Source: Rhodospirillales bacterium | GTDB taxonomy: Bacteria; Pseudomonadota; Alphaproteobacteria; Rhodospirillales; Defluviicoccaceae | Reading direction: 5' to 3' | Assembly (NCBI GenBank): GCA_030622775.1 | Contig: JAUXFS010000058.1 | Location: 1-8,119 of the forward strand | DNA length: 8,119 nucleotides | Shown: positions 1 through 7,750 of the stretch, one piece after another | Layout of the letters: each line of letters starts with the position of its first letter | Position numbering within the stretch: position 1 is the stretch's first letter | Notes under the pieces: model-generated | What the model was told of the DNA's origin: nothing | Database searches by the model: none | The model's input: only the letters and a program-made list of their open reading frames with translations | Program-made: the position numbers and the translations under genes

Positions 1-1103
1 ACAGCGAGCGGCTTCAAAGGCTGCGGCTGATCCGCAGCGAGAACGTTGGGCCGATCACTTATTACGCCGCGATCGAACGCTTCGGATCGGCGGCGGCGGC
101 GCTCGCGGCCCTGCCCGAACTGGCCCGGCGCGGCGGGCGGGCGAAGGCGGTCAAGGTGTGTCCACGGGCCGACGCGGAACGGGAAATCGAAGCGCTGGAA
201 GCCGCCGGCGCCCGGCTGATCGCCCGCGGCGAGCCGGACTATCCGCCGATGCTGGCCGAAATCGACGCCGCGCCGCCGTTGGTCAGCGTGCTCGGCGATC
301 CGCGGATTCTTGGCCGGCGCACGATCGCCGTGGTCGGCAGCCGCAATGCGTCGCTGAGCGGCCGGCGCTTCGCCCGGAATATTTCCGCCGAGCTGGGCGC
401 CGCCGGGTTTGTCGTGGTTTCCGGGATGGCCCGCGGCATCGACACCGCCGCTCACCGGGGCGCCCTCGAAACGGGGACGGTCGCGGTGGTCGCCGGCGGC
501 ATCGACGTCATCTACCCGAAGGAGAACGCCGGTCTTTACGCCGAGATCGCCGCCGGCGGGGCGATCCTTTCCGAGGTGCCGCCCGGCGTCCATCCGCAGG
601 CGCGCCATTTCCCCCGCCGCAACCGGCTGATCTCCGGCCTCGCCCTGGGTGTGGTCGTGGTCGAGGCCGGGCTGCACTCGGGCTCGCTGATCACCGCCCG
701 GATGGCGCTCGAACAGGGACGCGAGGTCTTCGCCGTCCCCGGCTCGCCGCTGGACCCCCGGGCTCGCGGCGCCAACCACCTGATCCGCCAGGGCGCCGCG
801 TTGACGGAAACGGCGGAGGACGTGTTCGATGTTGTCGACGGAGGGATCGAACGCCCGGCGGACGCGGCCTCCCGGCTGGCGGTGGAGGCGCCGCCACCGT
901 CCGTGCCCGGCGATGCGGAGGTGGAATCGGCACGCCGGATGATCGCCGAGTCCCTTTCCCCCACACCGGTGACGGTTGACGAAATCATCCGTACCTGCCA
1001 ATTGTCCCCGGCCGTGGTCGCCACGGTCCTGCTGGAATGGGAACTGGCGGGCCGGCTGGAGAGGCATCCCGGAAACAAAGTTTCACTGATCGCAACACGT
1101 TAG
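1..1103 (+). CDS. dprA: DNA processing protein DprA/Smf, 5'-truncated by the window edge
   Basis: DprA is a cytoplasmic protein that binds incoming single-stranded DNA and loads RecA onto it during natural transformation; it is also widespread in bacteria not known to be competent. The frame is open from base 3 without a stop, giving 366 visible residues and ending at TAG 1101-1103. The first visible residues (RLQRLRLIRSENVGPITYY) match the N-terminal SAM/helix-hairpin-helix region, so the GTG at 156 is internal and the true start lies off the left edge, probably only 5-25 residues away. The Rossmann-like core follows: VVGSRNASLSGRRFA near visible residue 110, SGMARGIDTAAHRGAL, the FPRRNRLISGL motif at about 203-210 and the HSGSLITARMALEQGREVFAVPG block. 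The last 50 or so residues (VTVDEIIRTCQLSPAVVATVLLEWELAGRLER) fit the C-terminal winged-helix domain. topA begins 5 bases downstream. Identification is from recognised motifs. Confidence 0.96.
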   Translation, partial: SERLQRLRLIRSENVGPITYYAAIERFGSAAAALAALPELARRGGRAKAVKVCPRADAEREIEALEAAGARLIARGEPDYPPMLAEIDAAPPLVSVLGDPRILGRRTIAVVGSRNASLSGRRFARNISAELGAAGFVVVSGMARGIDTAAHRGALETGTVAVVAGGIDVIYPKENAGLYAEIAAGGAILSEVPPGVHPQARHFPRRNRLISGLALGVVVVEAGLHSGSLITARMALEQGREVFAVPGSPLDPRARGANHLIRQGAALTETAEDVFDVVDGGIERPADAASRLAVEAPPPSVPGDAEVESARRMIAESLSPTPVTVDEIIRTCQLSPAVVATVLLEWELAGRLERHPGNKVSLIATR

Positions 1104-1108
1104 AATCT

Positions 1109-3730
1109 ATGAACGTCGTCGTCGTCGAGTCTCCGGCCAAGGCCAAGACCATCAACAAGTACCTGGGCTCGGGCTACAAGGTGCTGGCCAGCTACGGCCA
1201 CGTCCGCGACCTGCCGGCGAAGGACGGTTCGGTGCGCCCCGACGCCGACTTCGCCATGGACTGGGAGGTCGACCCCAAGGCCCGCAAGCACATCAAGGAG
1301 ATCGCGGACGCCGTCCGCGGCGCCGAGCACCTCTATCTTGCCACCGACCCCGACCGGGAAGGCGAGGCGATTTCCTGGCACGTGGCCGAAATCCTGGGAC
1401 AGGGCAGGGCGCTCAAGGGCGTCGACGTCAAGCGCGTGGTGTTCAACGAGATTACCAAGACCGCCATTCTCGACGCTTTCACCCGTCCCCGCGAGTTGGA
1501 CCGCGAGCTGATCGATGCCTATCTGGCGCGCCGGGCGCTCGACTATCTGGTCGGCTTCACCCTGTCGCCGGTGTTGTGGCGCAAGCTGCCCGGCAGCCGA
1601 TCCGCCGGGCGGGTGCAATCGGTCGCGTTGAGGTTGGTCTGCGAGCGCGAATCCGAGATCGAGATCTTTGATTCCAAGGAGTACTGGTCGGTCAAGGGGG
1701 TGTTCCGCAACGCCGGCGGCGATAAGGTCGCCGCGGCGCTCACCCACCTCGACGGCCGCAAACTCGCCAAGATGGACCTGTCGAACGAAGCGGCGGCGCG
1801 GGCGGCGGTTCGGGCCGTCGAAACGCGCCCGTTCGCCGTCGCCAAGGTCGAACGCAAACAGACGCGGCGCCACCCGGCGCCGCCATTCGTCACCTCGACC
1901 CTGCAACAGGAGGCCTCGCGCAAGCTCGGTTTCACCGCTACCCACACCATGCGTGTGGCGCAGAGGCTCTACGAGGGCGTGACCATCGGCGGCGAGAGCG
2001 TCGGACTGATCACCTACATGCGGACCGACGGCGTCCAGATGGCCGCGGAAGCGATCACCGCCTGCCGAAGGCTGATCACCGCCGACCATGGCGGCCGATA
2101 CCTGCCGGACAAGCCGCGGATGTACAAGACCAAGGCGAAGAACGCCCAGGAAGCCCACGAGGCGATCCGACCCACCGACTTCGCGCGCAGGCCTTCCGAC
2201 ATCGCCGGTCACCTCGACGGCGACCAGAACAAGCTCTACGCGCTGATCTGGAAACGGACCGTCGCCAGTCAGATGGAGTCGGCCATTCTCGATCAGGTCG
2301 CCGTGGATATCGCGTCGGCCGATCGCCAGGTCGTCCTCCGCGCCACCGGCTCGGTGATCGCGTTCGATGGCTTCCTCAAGCTGTACCGGGAGGGCCGCGA
2401 CGATCCCGAGCGCGACGGCGCCGGCGACGAGGACGGCGAGCGCATTCTCCCGGCGCTCAAGGAGGGAGAGGACCTGGAGCGGCTGAGCGTCGCGGCGGAG
2501 CAGCATTTTACCCAGCCGCCGCCCCGGTTCACCGAGGCGAGCCTGGTCAAGCGGCTGGAAGAGCTGGGTATCGGCCGGCCGTCCACTTACGCCAGCATCC
2601 TTTCGGTGCTGCAGGCCCGCGACTACGTGCGGCTCGAGAGCCGGCGCTTCTTTCCCGAAGACCGCGGCCGGCTGGTCACCGCCTTCCTCACCAGCTTTTT
2701 CGAACGCTATGTCGCCTACGGCTTTTCCGCCGAAATGGAAGAGAAGCTGGACGATATCTCGGGGGGCCGGATCGACTGGAAAATGGTGCTGAGCGAGTTC
2801 TGGCGGGACTTCAGCGCCGCGGTCGGCGACACCAAGGACCTTCGGGTCAAGGAAGTGCTCGAGGCGTTGGACACGCTGCTCGGACCACACTTCTTCCGCG
2901 ACAACGAGGACGGGTCGGATTCCCGGACCTGCCCCGGTTGCGCCGACGGTCGGCTCAACCTCAAGCTGGGCAAGTTCGGCGCGTTCATCGGCTGTTCGAA
3001 CTACCCGGAATGCCGCTATACCCGGCCCCTGGTTCCGGTCCGCAACGGTGAGACGGCGGCGGCCCACGCTCCCGGCGTCGACCAGCGATCGCTGGGCACC
3101 GACCCGGCGACCGAGCTCGCGGTCACGCTGCGCAAAGGCCCCTACGGCTACTACGTCCAGCTCGGTGAGGCGGAAGGCGAAGGTAAGAAGAAGACCAAAC
3201 CGAAGCGGTCGTCGCTGGCCCCCGGAATGGACCCGGAAACCGTCGATCTCAAGAATGCGTTGGCGTTGTTGTCGCTGCCCCGCGAAGTCGGCGCCCATCC
3301 CGAAACGAGAGATACGATCACCGCCGGGATCGGTCGCTTCGGCCCCTACGTGCGGGTGGGCGACACCTACGTTTCGCTGAAGGGCGACGACGACGTGCTC
3401 AGCCTGGGGCTGAACCGCGCCGTGGCCCTGCTCGCCGACGCGTCGAACAAAAAGGGCAAAGGCAAGACCGTGGGAGACCACCCCGCCGACGGCAAACCGG
3501 TGGTGCTGAAGGCCGGCCGGTACGGTCCCTACGTCGAACACGGAAAGATCCGCGCCTCCCTGCCGAAAGGCGTATCGGAGGAAACGTTGGACCTCGACCA
3601 GGCCGTGACCATCCTCGCCGCCAAGAGCGCCAGCACCCCAAGCAAGGGCGGCGGCCGAAAGACGGCGGCCCAGAATCCCGCGAAAAAGCCCGCGAAAAAG
3701 CCCGCAATCAAGAAGAAGGCCAAGGGCTGA
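1109..3730 (+). CDS. topA: DNA topoisomerase I (type IA)
   Basis: This 873-residue enzyme relaxes negative supercoils by cutting one DNA strand through a 5'-phosphotyrosine link. I place the start at ATG 1109, because MNVVVVESPAKAKT is the canonical family N-terminus; an in-frame ATG at 1037 would lie inside dprA. The Toprim domain shows E7 and the metal-binding D80-P-D82-R-E84. The catalytic tyrosine is Y303 in ITYMRTDG, and R163-S-A-G-R-V-Q marks the conserved core. One C4 zinc finger is visible (C608, C611, C629, C635), where E. coli has more. Three C-terminal repeats with a G-[RP]-[YF]-G-[PY]-Y-V type core follow near residues 675, 740 and 801, then a lysine/alanine-rich DNA-binding tail. 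This arrangement is usual in alphaproteobacteria. No clear Shine-Dalgarno sequence precedes the ATG; with the dprA stop 5 bases upstream, translational coupling is likely (inference). Confidence 0.98.
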   Translation: MNVVVVESPAKAKTINKYLGSGYKVLASYGHVRDLPAKDGSVRPDADFAMDWEVDPKARKHIKEIADAVRGAEHLYLATDPDREGEAISWHVAEILGQGRALKGVDVKRVVFNEITKTAILDAFTRPRELDRELIDAYLARRALDYLVGFTLSPVLWRKLPGSRSAGRVQSVALRLVCERESEIEIFDSKEYWSVKGVFRNAGGDKVAAALTHLDGRKLAKMDLSNEAAARAAVRAVETRPFAVAKVERKQTRRHPAPPFVTSTLQQEASRKLGFTATHTMRVAQRLYEGVTIGGESVGLITYMRTDGVQMAAEAITACRRLITADHGGRYLPDKPRMYKTKAKNAQEAHEAIRPTDFARRPSDIAGHLDGDQNKLYALIWKRTVASQMESAILDQVAVDIASADRQVVLRATGSVIAFDGFLKLYREGRDDPERDGAGDEDGERILPALKEGEDLERLSVAAEQHFTQPPPRFTEASLVKRLEELGIGRPSTYASILSVLQARDYVRLESRRFFPEDRGRLVTAFLTSFFERYVAYGFSAEMEEKLDDISGGRIDWKMVLSEFWRDFSAAVGDTKDLRVKEVLEALDTLLGPHFFRDNEDGSDSRTCPGCADGRLNLKLGKFGAFIGCSNYPECRYTRPLVPVRNGETAAAHAPGVDQRSLGTDPATELAVTLRKGPYGYYVQLGEAEGEGKKKTKPKRSSLAPGMDPETVDLKNALALLSLPREVGAHPETRDTITAGIGRFGPYVRVGDTYVSLKGDDDVLSLGLNRAVALLADASNKKGKGKTVGDHPADGKPVVLKAGRYGPYVEHGKIRASLPKGVSEETLDLDQAVTILAAKSASTPSKGGGRKTAAQNPAKKPAKKPAIKKKAKG
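3679..3702 (+). repeat. Tandem 12-base repeat in the topA tail
   Basis: The 12-mer CGCGAAAAAGCC occurs twice in direct succession and, with the flanking bases, encodes the repeated AKKP units of the basic topoisomerase tail. In-frame repeats of this kind are common in lysine/alanine/proline-rich tails and are prone to copy-number change. It is coding, not regulatory. Confidence 0.8.
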
Positions 3731-3746
3731 GAGCCAGGCTCGACAT

Positions 3747-5984
3747 ATGGCCGCAAAAAACAGCAAGAAGTCGGTGCCGTTCCCGAGCCGGGAGCAGATC
3801 CTCGAGTACGTCAACGCCAGCGAGCAACGGGTCGGAAAACGGGAGATCGCCCGGGCGTTCCGCCTCGATTCCGAGCAGAAGCTCTCGTTGAAGCGGGTCC
3901 TCAAGGCGCTCGAGGCCGAGGGTGCGATCGAGCGCGGGCGCGGGCGGCACTACCACGAACCGGGCTCGTTGCCGAGTGTCGCGGTGGTCGAGGTCACCGG
4001 CATCGACACCGACGGCGAGCTCCTCGCCCGTCCGCTCAGTTGGAACGAGGAAGTCCCGGCGCCGGTCGTTTACGTGGTGCCGGAGGGGCGTAGCCGCGCC
4101 GCGCTCGCACCCGGTGACCGGGCGCTCGTCAGGCTCAGGAAGCTGGACCCCGGTTCGTACGAGGGAAAGGTCATCCGCCGCCTGGCGGAGGCGCCGGCGC
4201 GCGCGCTCGGCATTTACGAAGCTTTCGGCGCCCAGGGGCGGATCCGGCCGATCGACCGCCGAGCCAAGCAGGAGTTCCTGGTGGCGCCCGGCGACACCAT
4301 GGATTGCGAGCCCGGAGAACTGGTCAGGGCCGAGGTCCGTCCGGGCCGTCCCCTCGGCCTCAGGCATGCCCGGGTCGTCGAGCGCCTCGGGCCCGCCCAG
4401 GGTCCACGGGCGATCAGCTTGATCACCATCCACGATCACGACATCCCGACCCGGTTTTCGGAAGAGGCGCTGCGCCAGGCCGAAGCTTGCGGCGCGGCGC
4501 CGATGGAGAACCGCGCCGACCTGCGGGCGGTGCCGTTGGTCACCATCGACGGCGCCGACGCCCGCGACTTCGACGACGCGGTGTGGGCGGCGCCGGACCC
4601 CGACCGAAACAATCCCGGCGGCTGGTGCCTGGTGGTCGCCATCGCCGATGTCGCCTGGTACGTGCGCCCCGGCGATCCGCTCGACAAGGAGGCTTACGAG
4701 CGCGGCAACTCGGTCTACTTCCCGGACCGGGTCGTTCCGATGCTCCCCGAGGAACTCTCCAACGGGTGGTGTTCGCTGGTCCCGGGCGAGGATCGGCCGT
4801 GCCTGGCGGCCCACTTGCGGATCGACGCCGACGGCAATCCGCTCGGCCACCGGTTCGAACGAGGGATGATGCGATCGGCGGCGAGGCTGACCTACGCCCA
4901 GGTGCAGGAAGCCCGCGACGGTCGGCCCGACGACACCACCGGCCCGCTGACCGAAACCGTCATCGAACCGCTTTACGGCGCCTATGAGGCGTTGGCCAGG
5001 GCTCGCAGGGAGCGGGGCGTTCTGGAGTTGGACCTCGCCGAGCGCCGGGTGGTGATCGGCGACGACGGCGCCTTGGTGCGGGTCGAAACCCGCGAACGCT
5101 TCGACAGCCACAAGCTGATCGAGGAGTTCATGATCTGCGCCAACGTCGCGGCCGCGGAAAAACTGGAGGATCGAAAGAGGCCCTGCGTCTACCGGGTTCA
5201 CGACCAGCCCTCCCGCGACAAGCTGGAGGCGCTTCGTCAGTTCCTCGATACCCTCGGCATCAAGTTTTCCCGCGGTCAGGTGGTCCGGGCCATGGATCTC
5301 AATCGGATCCTCGCCAGGGCGGAGGGCCGGCCCGACGCCCGGATGATCAACGAAGTGGTGCTGCGCAGCCAGGCGCAGGCGGTCTACGATCCCGCCAACA
5401 TCGCGCATTTCGGACTGGCGCTCAGGCGATACTGCCATTTCACCTCGCCGATCCGCCGCTACGCCGATCTGCTGATCCACCGCGCCCTGATCGAAGGACT
5501 CGGCCTCGGCGCGGGCGGCTTGGGCGCCGACGTTCCCGACCTCGCCCTCGTGTCGGAGCACATATCGACGACCGAGCGGCGGGCGTCGACGGCGGAACGC
5601 GATGCCGTCGACCGCTTTACCGCCGGCTATCTCGCCGAAAAGGTCGGGGCGGTGTTCGCCGGACGGATCAACGGAGTCACCCGTTTCGGCCTGTTCGTCA
5701 CCCTCGACGAAAGCGGCGGCGACGGGCTCGTCCCGATGCGCAGCCTGCCCGACGACTACTATGTTCACGACGAAAAGAACCATCGGTTGGTGGGGCGGTC
5801 AACGGGCCGGACGTTTCATCTCGGCGATGGCGTCGAGGTGCGTCTGGCGGAGGCCAACCCGATCACCGGCGGTCTGATCCTCGAAATGATGGAGGGTGGG
5901 CGGGCGTCGACGCGCCGTCCCCGGCGCCCGGGCGGCGCCGCGACCAAGGGCAAGCGCAAGACCGCAAACCGCGGGCATCGTTAG
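3747..5984 (+). CDS. rnr: Ribonuclease R (3'-5' exoribonuclease, RNB family)
   Basis: RNase R is a processive 3'-to-5' exoribonuclease that can degrade structured RNA, acting in rRNA quality control, mRNA decay and stable-RNA turnover. The 745-residue product is somewhat shorter than E. coli RNase R (813). Domains in order are an N-terminal helix-turn-helix region (about 14-70, REQILEYVNASEQRVGKREIARAF), cold-shock-like OB folds (about 75-225), the RNB catalytic domain, and an S1 domain (about 634-720, FAGRINGVTRFGLFVTL), then a short basic tail. The catalytic centre IDGADARDFDDAV carries the expected aspartates D268, D274, D276 and D277. The FTSPIRRYADL motif at 565-575 holds the conserved active-site arginines. 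No catalytic residue appears missing. RNase R is favoured over RNase II because of the N-terminal helix-turn-helix, the DARDFDDA form and the basic tail. The start ATG 3747 lies 16 bases after the topA stop, consistent with cotranscription; the Shine-Dalgarno match is weak. Confidence 0.97.
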   Translation: MAAKNSKKSVPFPSREQILEYVNASEQRVGKREIARAFRLDSEQKLSLKRVLKALEAEGAIERGRGRHYHEPGSLPSVAVVEVTGIDTDGELLARPLSWNEEVPAPVVYVVPEGRSRAALAPGDRALVRLRKLDPGSYEGKVIRRLAEAPARALGIYEAFGAQGRIRPIDRRAKQEFLVAPGDTMDCEPGELVRAEVRPGRPLGLRHARVVERLGPAQGPRAISLITIHDHDIPTRFSEEALRQAEACGAAPMENRADLRAVPLVTIDGADARDFDDAVWAAPDPDRNNPGGWCLVVAIADVAWYVRPGDPLDKEAYERGNSVYFPDRVVPMLPEELSNGWCSLVPGEDRPCLAAHLRIDADGNPLGHRFERGMMRSAARLTYAQVQEARDGRPDDTTGPLTETVIEPLYGAYEALARARRERGVLELDLAERRVVIGDDGALVRVETRERFDSHKLIEEFMICANVAAAEKLEDRKRPCVYRVHDQPSRDKLEALRQFLDTLGIKFSRGQVVRAMDLNRILARAEGRPDARMINEVVLRSQAQAVYDPANIAHFGLALRRYCHFTSPIRRYADLLIHRALIEGLGLGAGGLGADVPDLALVSEHISTTERRASTAERDAVDRFTAGYLAEKVGAVFAGRINGVTRFGLFVTLDESGGDGLVPMRSLPDDYYVHDEKNHRLVGRSTGRTFHLGDGVEVRLAEANPITGGLILEMMEGGRASTRRPRRPGGAATKGKRKTANRGHR

Positions 5985-6092
5985 CCCCCTTGGGCCTGTG
6001 GACAACTAGGATAGCGCCGTGGCGGGATCGGGCGAAACTTCATGCCCATTCAGGTGGTGACGCGGCGGCCGAAATCGGGAATCATTGGGGCC
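5985..6092 (+). other. Spacer between rnr and the S41 peptidase gene
   Basis: This 108-base gap is the first real break in the gene chain. I see no T-rich terminator hairpin after rnr and no convincing paired -35/-10 boxes. A TGGACA hexamer at 5999-6004 resembles a -35 box but has no good -10 at the right distance. The frame of the downstream gene is open through part of this spacer from an alternative ATG at 6042, so the spacer may be shorter if that start is used. Confidence 0.5.
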
Positions 6093-7640
6093 ATGACGCA
6101 CGCGGGACAAATAAGTGCGCGTATTGCTTGCATGCTCCTCTTCTTCGGGATGGTTTCAGCGTGCACGTCGGGGCGCTTCGAGGACAAGTCCTCCGCCGGA
6201 ACGGATTTTTCCGCCGCCGGGGCGGAGGTCGTGTTCGAGGCGGGATACGCCAGCATCGCCGATCGCTACATCGAGCCGGTATCGATGGAAAAGCTGGCGA
6301 TGGATGGCATTCGTGGCCTGGCCGTCCTCGACCCTTCGTTGAGCTTGCGCCGAAGCGACGACCGGATCCTGCTCTCGATCAGGGGCGGCGAGATCGCCCG
6401 GTATCGCGCGCCGTCCGCCGATGACGTCGACGGCTGGGCGGCCCTGACGGTGGATGCAACGGCGGCGGCCCGCGCCGCCTCACGCCCGCTTGCCGCCGCC
6501 GACCCCGAACAACTGTACGAGGCCGTGTTCGACGGCGCGCTCTCGACCCTCGACGCCTTTTCCCGCTACTCCAGCGCCGAGGAGGCGCGCGGCAACCGGT
6601 TTCGGCGGGACGGATATGGCGGCATCGGGATCCGCTTCCGGCTGGTCAATGGCGCGGCGCGGGTCATCGGCGTGACCGCCGAAAGCCCAGCCTACCGGGC
6701 CGGCCTCAAGATCGGCGACCGGCTGACACGGATCGACGGGGTCCCCGTCCTGGGACTGAGCGAGGCTTCCGTCGCCAACAGGTTGAGCGGGCCGGCGGGC
6801 ACCTGGGTGACGATGGTGACACGCCGCGAGGGTGGCTTGGCGGCGCGTCGCCTGCACGTTCACCGCGCCCACATCATCTCCGAAACGGTCAGCCAGCGCT
6901 TCGCCGACGGTATCCTCTATCTCACCGTCGACAGTTTCAATCAGGGCACCGCGGGAAGCGTCTGGTCGATCCTGGACTCCGTGGCCGATCGGGCGGGAGG
7001 ACGGTTGAGGGGGGTGGTCCTCGACCTCCGCGGAAATCCCGGCGGCCTGCTCCATCAGTCGGTCAGGGTCGCCGACCTGTTCCTCGACCACGGCCGCATC
7101 ATCACCACCCGAGGCCGCCACCCGGACAGCGGTCAGTTTTACGAGGCCCGTGGCCGCGACATCGTGGCGGGAGTGCCGGTGGTGGTCCTCATCGACGGCG
7201 GCTCGGCCTCGGCGGCCGAGATCGTCGCCGCGGCCTTGCAGGATCGCGGCCGGGCGGTCGTCGTCGGAACCACGTCCTACGGCAAGGGCACGGTGCAGAC
7301 GGTCATCTCCCTTCCCAACAGGGGGGAACTGACCCTCACCTGGTCGCGGTTGATCCCGCCTTCCGGCTATCTCCTGAACGGACGCGGCGTCTTTCCCGGC
7401 CTCTGCACCAGCGGCATCCGCGGCGACGACCCGACCGCCGTCGAGCGGGTGATCGCGGCCGACTGGGCGGCCATACCGGCGGCCGTGCGGGCGGAACCGT
7501 CGTTCCCGGCCCGGACCTGCCCCGCGGAGCGCCGCAAGGACGATCTGGAGCTGGATATCGCCCGCCGCCTGCTCGCCGATCGGGCGACCTATCTGCGGGC
7601 GCTCGATCCGGCGCCGGACGTCGCCGCGGCGCCGAACTGA
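6093..7640 (+). CDS. S41-family C-terminal processing peptidase (CtpA/Prc-like), predicted lipoprotein
   Basis: S41 peptidases cut envelope proteins near their C-termini with a serine-lysine dyad, using a PDZ domain to recognise substrate ends. From ATG 6093 the protein has 515 residues. The N-terminus (R10, then IACMLLFFGMVSA, then C24) is a lipoprotein signal with lipobox V-S-A-C, so the mature enzyme should be anchored in a membrane facing the periplasm. The PDZ domain spans about 174-255 (GYGGIGIRF, SPAYRAGLKIGDRLTRIDG). The S41 core includes LRGVVLDLRGNPGG at 305-318. The predicted nucleophile is S373 in GGSASAAEI and the base is K398 in SYGKGTVQ, at the 25-residue spacing found in D1-processing protease and E. 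coli Prc. Two cysteines, C438 and C476, could form a disulfide (inference). An upstream ATG at 6042 adds 17 residues; I prefer 6093 because it gives a normal signal peptide, though neither start has a good ribosome-binding site. The substrate is unknown. Confidence 0.93.
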   Translation: MTHAGQISARIACMLLFFGMVSACTSGRFEDKSSAGTDFSAAGAEVVFEAGYASIADRYIEPVSMEKLAMDGIRGLAVLDPSLSLRRSDDRILLSIRGGEIARYRAPSADDVDGWAALTVDATAAARAASRPLAAADPEQLYEAVFDGALSTLDAFSRYSSAEEARGNRFRRDGYGGIGIRFRLVNGAARVIGVTAESPAYRAGLKIGDRLTRIDGVPVLGLSEASVANRLSGPAGTWVTMVTRREGGLAARRLHVHRAHIISETVSQRFADGILYLTVDSFNQGTAGSVWSILDSVADRAGGRLRGVVLDLRGNPGGLLHQSVRVADLFLDHGRIITTRGRHPDSGQFYEARGRDIVAGVPVVVLIDGGSASAAEIVAAALQDRGRAVVVGTTSYGKGTVQTVISLPNRGELTLTWSRLIPPSGYLLNGRGVFPGLCTSGIRGDDPTAVERVIAADWAAIPAAVRAEPSFPARTCPAERRKDDLELDIARRLLADRATYLRALDPAPDVAAAPN

Positions 7641-7650
7641 ACCCAGCAGG

Positions 7651-7664
7651 CGTCGATACCGACG
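7651..7664 (+). other. Small hairpin just after the peptidase gene
   Basis: CGTCG and CGACG form a perfect 5-base-pair stem around an ATAC loop, 10 bases after the peptidase stop codon. There is no T-tract, so it is a poor intrinsic terminator candidate. It may be chance in GC-rich DNA. Confidence 0.25.
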
Positions 7665-7674
7665 ATCCTCGATA

Positions 7675-7702
7675 TTGACAGACCCGGCGGCGACTGTATG
7701 GT
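7675..7702 (+). promoter_or_regulatory. Predicted sigma-70-type promoter for rpmG
   Basis: A perfect -35 hexamer TTGACA (7675-7680) is followed after 16 bases by TATGGT (7697-7702), a four-of-six match to the -10 consensus. A start of transcription near 7709 would give a leader of about 40 bases before the rpmG ATG. The position immediately upstream of a ribosomal protein gene, in an intergenic region, supports it. It is the strongest promoter-like site I see in the window. Confidence 0.72.
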
Positions 7703-7710
7703 GCCGGGTC
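7681..7710. promoter_or_regulatory. Perfect 8-base inverted repeat framing the -10 box
   Basis: GACCCGGC (7681-7688) and GCCGGGTC (7703-7710) are exact reverse complements separated by 14 bases. The left arm starts directly after the -35 box and the right arm starts directly after the -10 box and reaches the expected transcription start. Such placement would suit a dimeric repressor or could form a DNA cruciform; no known operator motif is recognised. The symmetry is visible in the sequence, while the regulatory role is inference. Confidence 0.5.
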
Positions 7711-7729
7711 GACGCTCCGTCGAGCTTTT
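7709..7729 (+). terminator. Hairpin followed by a short T-run in the rpmG leader
   Basis: TCGACG (7709-7714), loop CTC and CGTCGA (7718-7723) form a perfect 6-base-pair stem, followed by GC and four Ts (7726-7729). It resembles a weak intrinsic terminator. It could end read-through from the peptidase gene, or act as an attenuator or 5' stabilising stem in the rpmG leader, as it begins at about the predicted transcription start. It shares two bases with the upstream inverted repeat, so the two structures cannot both form completely. The T-run is short, which keeps confidence low. Confidence 0.35.
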
Positions 7730-7750
7730 GTAAAAAATGGAACATTACCA

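Noticed and set aside
1100..3904. 934-codon open frame on the minus strand opposite topA
   Set aside because: It is fully antisense to an unmistakable topA with intact catalytic motifs. Its translation is low-complexity in R/G/D/V and resembles no family. Long antisense frames are expected in high-GC genes.
3708..5783. 691-codon open frame on the minus strand opposite rnr
   Set aside because: Same reasoning: rnr is complete with all RNB motifs, and the antisense product shows no domain, signal or start context.
5990..6030. Possible promoter upstream of the S41 peptidase (TGGACA or TTGGGC with TAGGAT)
   Set aside because: No pair of hexamers has acceptable spacing: TTGGGC to TAGGAT is only 11 bases, and nothing like a -10 lies 16-18 bases after TGGACA.
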